Assembly: GCA_041652635.1 (NCBI GenBank)
Contig: JBAZGW010000040.1
Location: forward strand, 1-12,707
Length of the DNA: 12,707 nt
Source: Undivivens sp041652635
GTDB taxonomy: Bacteria > Omnitrophota > Gorgyraeia > Gygaellales > Profunditerraquicolaceae
Reading direction: 5' to 3'
In this document: in pieces, positions 12,001 through 12,707 of the stretch
Numbering within the stretch: position 1 is the first letter of the stretch
Layout of the letters: every line of letters starts with the position of its first letter
Program-made: the position numbers and the translations under genes
The notes under the pieces: model-generated
What the model saw: only the letters and a program-made list of their open reading frames with translations
What the model was told of the DNA's origin: nothing
The model's database searches: none

Positions 12001-12707
12001 AAGAGATGTCCAGAAATTTCAAAAGTGTCGTAGATTATTACCGCCGGATCGATGACTATGTATACGATGCCGTAAATAAAATAAAGGACGGCGGATATGC
12101 CATGGAAGAGCAATTGAAGGAAGCGATAGAAGAGTTCAGTTCCTATTACGCGGCGGCCGGGGCTGATATCGATCCGGTGAAAGCGGAAGAAATGCTTCAG
12201 ACTATTATCGAATTGCGCAGAAGCGGAGCGGTGAGATTGGCTTTAAACGATGGGATGCTTAGGCGATTCATTCCCGCGATAACCGCCGTTTCGCGTATGG
12301 CAAACGGAAAATTAAGCGCGTTCGCGCTTGAAGCGTTTGAAAATGTGCTGGTAATGAGCGACTGGGCGGAAGTCTCGGAAGAAGCATTGCGTTATGTAGT
12401 TGAAAACTCATTAACCGGGGAATTATCGGACGCCCTGCGCAATAGAGACGACGCGGCATTGCGAAGTATAATTTTAGCGCTGCGGGACATCGCTTACAAT
12501 CTGAATAAGAAAATCTTTCCCTCTTTACCGTCTTTATTGGGGGCCCTGGCAGCGATATTAGAAGATATGCGGTCACAGTTAATTTATCCCGAAGACGCGG
12601 CTTTGTTGCATACAATACGCGATACAATAATAGCTTTTCGAACGGCTATCGAAGATGTACCGGAATATGAGACGGCAGGAACGTTTACTTTAAAGGATGT
12701 CAGGGAA
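1..12707 (+). CDS. Giant multidomain protein, internal fragment (at least 4,235 codons)
   Basis: A single frame, with codons starting at positions divisible by three, is open from the first base to the last; the first full codon is at 3 and I found no stop in 4,235 codons. Recognisable domains occur along its length in this same frame: GH13, uridine kinase, CYTH, family II pyrophosphatase, class I methyltransferase, transglutaminase-like and TPR. The frame is therefore genuinely coding and not a chance opening. Neither start nor stop is in the window, so the true length is unknown and no ribosome binding site can be assigned. Module boundaries are marked by eleven Asp-Gly-Gly linkers. Architecture resembles the giant genes reported from Omnitrophota, but that is inference. 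The alternative, several separate genes, would need stops and starts that are absent. The role of the whole protein is unknown. Confidence 0.96.
63..830 (+). other. Membrane module 1: about six transmembrane segments, family not recognised
   Basis: Following the first DGG linker (36-44) the protein turns strongly hydrophobic. Likely membrane segments lie at about 63-137, 144-197, 348-404, 435-488, 516-560 and 624-680, with a weaker amphipathic stretch at about 774-830. A polar loop rich in charged residues (about 198-347) separates segments 2 and 3. No transporter signature, catalytic motif or known membrane-protein family is evident. An even number of spans would leave both ends of the module on the same side of the membrane, so the downstream enzyme modules could remain cytoplasmic, but the topology is not settled by what can be read here. 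The module could be a membrane anchor for the giant protein or a small membrane enzyme. Confidence 0.7.
831..1061 (+). other. Soluble tail of membrane module 1 with a CxxCxxC motif
   Basis: After the last hydrophobic stretch comes a polar tail of about 77 residues, including an acidic run around 889-920 (RDDAQDISEDDP). It ends in a Cys cluster, CGACAFC, with the cysteines at 1005, 1014 and 1023. The spacing is compatible with a metal or iron-sulfur site, but only three cysteines are close together and no typical fourth ligand follows. The stretch leads straight into the 44-bp repeated linker. No family is recognised. Confidence 0.4.
1062..1105 (+). repeat. 44-bp direct repeat, copy 1, encoding RVDRPLITVKAKDGG
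   Basis: This segment is identical over all 44 bases to 4305-4348, with mismatches immediately on both sides (1061 versus 4304, 1106 versus 4349). It begins on a codon boundary and both copies are read in the same frame. It encodes a 15-residue linker ending in DGG. The flanking modules are unrelated, so the identity reflects the linker itself: recent duplication, gene conversion or insertion. I see no convincing internal palindrome. Confidence 0.97.
1107..1920 (+). other. Helical region upstream of the GH13 unit, not recognised
   Basis: This stretch of about 270 residues lies between DGG linker 2 and the start of the GH13-type beta structure. It is rich in Glu, Arg, Lys and Leu with amphipathic periodicity, for example around 1485-1665 (repeated charged residues with Leu every three to four positions), and looks mostly alpha-helical. 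It has no signal peptide, no membrane segment and no motif I recognise. Because no DGG separates it from the GH13 part, it is best read as the N-terminal extension of that same module. It may be a family-specific accessory domain. Confidence 0.45.
1920..3735 (+). other. Alpha-amylase superfamily (GH13) catalytic unit
   Basis: The alpha-amylase-family conserved regions appear in order. Region I is INIITDIIPHVNRD (Asp at 2499, His at 2511). Region II is GVRIDVAHH with the candidate nucleophile Asp at 2748. Region III is FIFIGENYSDY with the candidate acid/base Glu at 2976. Region IV is VTHDYPTD with His at 3162 and Asp at 3165. An N-terminal beta-sandwich-like part (about 1959-2160, GIVHFAVHVRI) precedes the barrel, and a C-terminal beta part (about 3459-3732, ending in AAVIHIRP) follows it, the usual three-domain layout. 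All three catalytic acids are present, so glucan hydrolysis or transglycosylation is plausible; the layout slightly recalls maltosyltransferases of the GlgE type, but the subfamily cannot be fixed by eye. Region IV has Thr where Asn is usual before His-Asp. No signal peptide directly precedes it. Confidence 0.78.
3736..3893 (+). other. Ser/Gly-rich linker ending in DGG linker 3
   Basis: About 50 residues between the end of the GH13 C-terminal beta domain and the third DGG (3885-3893). The segment is rich in Ser, Thr and Gly, and its last part (about 3840-3896) is almost entirely Gly, Ala, Ser and polar residues, as expected of a flexible tether. It has no recognisable domain. Confidence 0.5.
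3894..4286 (+). other. Membrane module 2: two or three transmembrane segments, not recognised
   Basis: A short module of 134 residues lies between DGG linkers 3 and 4. It contains two strong hydrophobic stretches, about 3957-4030 and 4041-4113; the first has a break at RTGPP and could be two short passes. A basic segment (GGARKAVK) precedes the first hydrophobic stretch. The C-terminal third (about 4114-4286) is soluble and polar. No family is recognised. Together with module 1, this places hydrophobic anchors on both sides of the GH13 unit, which could tie that enzyme to the membrane surface. Confidence 0.6.
4305..4348 (+). repeat. 44-bp direct repeat, copy 2, encoding RVDRPLITVKAKDGG
   Basis: Second copy of the exact repeat at 1062-1105, again in frame. 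It lies nine bases after another DGG linker (4287-4295), forming a tandem pair of linkers, and leads directly into the uridine-kinase module. Identity at third codon positions as well as first and second argues for a recent DNA-level event, since neighbouring modules share no similarity. Confidence 0.97.
4350..5040 (+). other. Uridine-kinase/phosphoribulokinase-type P-loop kinase domain
   Basis: The domain starts right after DGG linker 5. A Walker A loop GKSASGKT lies at 4464-4487 with its Lys at 4482. It is followed, in uridine-kinase order, by SQDGYY (4551-4568, matching the family's acidic-Tyr substrate motif), NWDDP (from 4605), the loop IEIPNYT (about 4689-4709), YIIEG (Glu at 4791), the lid-like arginines RRLVRD (from 4878), KGRSMQDI and FVDPGKKNADMVI (from 4977). 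This set is characteristic of uridine kinase and relatives, about 200-230 residues, the usual size. ATP-dependent phosphorylation of a nucleoside or similar hydroxyl is likely. The fused CYTH domain makes it resemble plant TTM1/TTM2 architecture, where the kinase half may not act as a uridine kinase. The substrate is unproven. Confidence 0.88.
5043..5600 (+). other. CYTH (triphosphate tunnel) domain fused to the kinase
   Basis: Directly after the kinase comes FETQVKV (5061-5081), the place of the family's E-x-E-x-K opening strand, here read as E-x-Q-x-K with Glu at 5064, Gln at 5070 and Lys at 5076. It is followed by the expected sequence of charged strands: HYDTYY, EALRIRLAR (about 5205-5231), TATYKSPV with Lys at 5271, LEGLKIHLDEIKGMGTFLEI (Glu at 5487), and a closing SYFDLRLL near 5577-5599. 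CYTH domains bind triphosphates such as ATP, thiamine triphosphate or tripolyphosphate in a beta tunnel with metal ions. The replacement of the second Glu by Gln and of EIE by EIA at the late strand could change metal binding or catalysis. Length, about 185 residues, is normal. It could be a catalytic pyrophosphatase or only a ligand-binding partner of the kinase. Confidence 0.82.
5601..5756 (+). other. Inter-domain linker after the CYTH domain
   Basis: About 50 residues rich in Ala, Lys, Pro, Glu and Ser (for example PAKTEARKAGPKEIKP from 5643) separate the CYTH domain from repeated module A. The composition indicates a disordered tether. Unlike other boundaries in this protein, it carries no DGG. 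Confidence 0.5.
5757..6360 (+). repeat. Repeated module, copy A (unrecognised family)
   Basis: A module of about 200 residues that recurs as copy B at about 7857-8490. Shared anchors in the same order are an EAMLLLRRMG-like helix, EYWKLLRDA (5895-5921, versus EYWQILRDA in B), a hydrophobic-aromatic strand before HPEI (versus RPGI), a Trp-aromatic-Trp stretch GWKFWDI (versus PWRYWGI), and IRECC (6330-6344, versus IRPCC). The spacing between the EYW and IRxCC anchors is 145 residues here and 155 in B. I do not recognise the family. The paired cysteines conserved in both copies hint at a structural or metal-binding role. The two copies bracket the pyrophosphatase domain. Confidence 0.65.
6361..6749 (+). 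other. Helical segment between module A and the pyrophosphatase
   Basis: About 130 residues of predicted helix with alternating charged and hydrophobic residues, for example around 6540-6720 (EVRERFSDMLGILRIL, followed by acidic and basic turns). No catalytic motif is seen. It leads without a DGG into the pyrophosphatase and may be an N-terminal extension of it or a spacer. Confidence 0.4.
6750..7845 (+). other. Family II (DHH/DHHA2) inorganic pyrophosphatase-like domain
   Basis: The family's metal-binding motifs occur in order: GHKNPDTDTV (His at 6774, Asp at 6786 and 6792), VDQN (Asp at 7002), DHH at 7050-7058, a Gly-Ser-Thr-Thr helix start (SGSTTALV, near 7110), and LMDTENRSQS with Asp at 7209. 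The DHHA2 part ends in SRKK (7746-7757), the substrate-binding signature of manganese-dependent pyrophosphatases of the PpaC type. All six classical metal ligands appear present, so hydrolysis of pyrophosphate to two phosphates is likely; a Prune-like exopolyphosphatase is the main alternative. The usual VDHNE is VDQNK here. Length, about 350 residues, is somewhat above the roughly 310 of stand-alone enzymes. It lies inside a larger protein between modules A and B, downstream of the kinase-CYTH pair whose chemistry could yield pyrophosphate. Confidence 0.87.
7857..8490 (+). repeat. Repeated module, copy B (unrecognised family)
   Basis: Diverged second copy of module A. It contains YYDAMRLLDSLG, EYWQILRDA (7992-8018), a strand leading to ERPGI, a Gly/Pro-rich middle that is longer than in A, PWRYWGI, and IRPCC (8457-8471). 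The order and approximate spacing of the anchors match A, while overall identity is low, so the duplication is old compared with the exact 44-bp linker repeat. The family is not recognised. Placement immediately after the pyrophosphatase gives an A-pyrophosphatase-B sandwich. Confidence 0.62.
8491..8588 (+). other. Short beta-rich tail before DGG linker 6
   Basis: About 33 residues alternating Val/Ile with charged residues (VSVELVESEK, then VRVTILKEGKKEVIL) suggest two or three beta strands. It closes the long DGG-free block and runs into the FAGKS-type linker. No function can be assigned. Confidence 0.35.
8589..8636 (+). repeat. FAGKS-type linker cassette, copy 1 (LASEVFAGKSKENDGG)
   Basis: A 16-residue segment ending in DGG. 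It matches 11592-11639 (LAGETFAGKSHEKDGG) at 12 of 16 residues, although the codons have diverged considerably. It lies between repeated module B and the methyltransferase. Despite the GKS it is not a P-loop, because the upstream Gly of Walker A is missing. Confidence 0.75.
8637..9411 (+). other. Class I SAM-dependent methyltransferase domain
   Basis: This module of about 260 residues has a boundary DGG on each side. Motif I is WLNVGGGFS (8820-8846), the glycine-rich SAM loop. Next come the acidic strand LNIDIS with Asp at 8904, which would contact the ribose hydroxyls, and CGDAQEL (Asp at 8964) for the adenine pocket. The strand-helix ELITAAFVFEYLVSPEKAFAEIYKTLKEGGVAVL (9018-9119) is typical of Methyltransf_11-type enzymes, including the conserved Leu-x-x-Gly-Gly turn. 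A helical insert (9141-9270) and the C-terminal strands follow (GFQVLEAKEV, FSGIVVRKP). The substrate cannot be inferred; small molecules are common for this type. The size matches stand-alone enzymes. Confidence 0.82.
9429..10080 (+). other. Transglutaminase-like (papain-fold) domain
   Basis: The module begins after DGG linker 7. A candidate Cys-His-Asp triad is visible: Cys at 9852 at the start of a helix (GINCIGYTLLAGLIF), His at 9930 on a strand (YRTSHIFVLIE), and Asp at 9984 in VFFDQK. This order, with the Cys on a helix followed by the His and Asp on strands, is typical of the transglutaminase-like superfamily, as is the direct fusion to TPR repeats seen in SirB1-type proteins. The N-terminal 140 residues are helical and not recognised. 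Members of the fold act as proteases, transamidases or non-catalytic scaffolds. Which applies here is unknown, and the assignment rests on the triad pattern alone. Confidence 0.55.
10083..10970 (+). other. Tetratricopeptide (TPR) repeat array, about eight repeats
   Basis: Repeating helix pairs of about 34 residues carry the TPR pattern of small and aromatic residues. Examples are WGTIADIYYALGAREKALE (from 10185), ALLCKEQGDFKEALRLF (from 10410), DKADCFFRLKKYTKARRNY (from 10515), DLGICNFRLGNAKEALL (from 10641), AEVLFSMGMPGEAEKIY (from 10746) and KGKVLDALSRWQEAEQCY (from 10854), with Pro or Tyr commonly near the repeat ends. TPR arrays form a curved solenoid for protein-protein contacts. No DGG separates it from the transglutaminase-like domain, so the two form one module. 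It could present substrates to that domain or link the giant protein to partners. Confidence 0.85.
10971..11039 (+). other. Gly-rich linker ending in DGG linker 8
   Basis: About 23 residues of polar, Gly-rich sequence (AGVPVSQNGGFTISREGHDGG) link the TPR array to the next module. It also holds an Asn-Gly-Gly at 10998-11006, which may be a decayed copy of the DGG motif. Confidence 0.5.
11040..11567 (+). other. Unrecognised soluble module X
   Basis: A segment of 176 residues between DGG linkers 8 and 9. A basic, Gly/Ala-rich start (AGGGAARNTGR from 11046) leads into a segment with aromatic and Cys/His residues (LLLGCPHYFYAVEMF, 11178-11222; GAHGWDKGFNYTKLF, about 11268-11306). A hydrophobic strand (LPWTYLLVMFFD) follows, then a charged helical end. 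The hydrophobic runs are too short for confident membrane spans. No family is recognised. Complete in-frame coding and a mixed alpha/beta look suggest a folded domain. Confidence 0.4.
11592..11639 (+). repeat. FAGKS-type linker cassette, copy 2 (LAGETFAGKSHEKDGG)
   Basis: Second copy of the cassette at 8589-8636, with 12 of 16 residues the same. It follows directly after DGG linker 9 (11568-11576), giving a 21-residue spacer between two DGG motifs, the same tandem arrangement as at 4287-4349. Confidence 0.75.
11640..12086 (+). other. Unrecognised soluble module Y
   Basis: About 149 residues between DGG linkers 10 and 11. The first half has alternating strands and helices (PLAVFLHMGKL, YSVVLVEIFSAVGFIASF, AALIVIDIHSARDNIVNMIARVFG), resembling a small alpha/beta fold with an Asp-x-His (DIH, 11826-11834) at a strand end. 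The second half is helical with many charges. It distantly recalls a receiver or flavodoxin-type fold, but no phosphoacceptor pattern is convincing and I do not assign one. Confidence 0.4.
12096..12707 (+). other. Helical module Z, truncated by the window end
   Basis: At least 204 residues after DGG linker 11, almost entirely predicted helix: EEQLKEAIEEF, AEEMLQTIIELRRSG, ALEAFENVLVMSDW and LLHTIRDTIIAF, with amphipathic heptad-like spacing and few Gly or Pro. No domain family or catalytic motif is recognised. The reading frame stays open to the last base, so the module continues beyond the window. Confidence 0.45.

Larger units (their letters stand above)
36..12095 (+). repeat. Family of eleven in-frame Asp-Gly-Gly linkers at module boundaries
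   Basis: The tripeptide DGG occurs in the reading frame at 36-44, 1098-1106, 3885-3893, 4287-4295, 4341-4349, 8628-8636, 9420-9428, 11031-11039, 11568-11576, 11631-11639 and 12087-12095. Every copy falls between predicted modules and none inside a recognised domain. Six copies (linkers 2, 4, 5, 6, 7 and 11) use the identical octamer GACGGCGG; the others differ at synonymous positions. The residue before Asp is usually Lys, Asn, Arg, His or another small or polar residue. Segments between successive linkers are 354, 929, 134, 18, 1429, 264, 537, 179, 21 and 152 residues, then at least 204. Cleavage site, hinge or recombination seam are all possible; nothing here decides between them. Confidence 0.85.

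Noticed and set aside
1..12707. Promoters, ribosome binding sites, terminators, tRNA, rRNA, CRISPR arrays or insertion sequences
   Set aside because: The window is continuous coding sequence with no intergenic gap. I saw no array of regular short repeats, no RNA-gene signature and no transposase. AG-rich stretches before internal ATG codons occur but have no supporting gene boundary.

Overview
The whole 12.7 kb window is one uninterrupted plus-strand reading frame. The first full codon is at position 3, the last codon ends exactly at 12707, and reading all 4,235 codons gave no stop. There is no intergenic space, no RNA gene and no plausible second gene, so the window is an internal slice of a giant gene whose start and stop both lie outside. 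Giant, modular, domain-mixing genes of this kind are best known from Omnitrophota and related members of the PVC superphylum. That assignment is an inference from gene architecture; no marker gene is present.

The encoded protein is a string of unrelated modules. In order they are: a six-segment membrane module (63-830) with a soluble Cys-rich tail; a helical region followed by a GH13 alpha-amylase-superfamily unit with its catalytic triad visible (about 1920-3735); a small second membrane module (3894-4286); a uridine-kinase-type P-loop kinase fused to a CYTH domain (4350-5600); a family II (DHH/DHHA2) inorganic-pyrophosphatase domain (about 6750-7845) flanked on each side by one copy of a diverged, unrecognised module (A about 5757-6360, B about 7857-8490); a class I SAM methyltransferase (8637-9411); a transglutaminase-like domain with about eight TPR repeats (9429-10970); two unrecognised soluble modules (11040-11567, 11640-12086); and a helical module running off the end.

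The modules are separated by a recurring tripeptide, Asp-Gly-Gly. It occurs 11 times, each time at a module boundary and not inside a recognisable domain. Two longer linker cassettes end in it: RVDRPLITVKAKDGG occurs twice as an exact 44-bp in-frame DNA repeat 3.2 kb apart, and a diverged LAxExFAGKSxExDGG-type cassette also occurs twice. In two places a cassette sits directly behind another DGG, giving tandem linkers. This looks like a modular polyprotein in which DGG linkers are either cleavage sites or flexible hinges, and in which the linker DNA may serve as a seam for module shuffling. These last points are hypotheses.

Functionally, the central DGG-free block of about 1,430 residues combines nucleoside-kinase-like, CYTH (triphosphate-binding) and pyrophosphatase domains, which suggests phosphate or nucleotide chemistry. 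The GH13, methyltransferase and transglutaminase-TPR blocks have no obvious common pathway.
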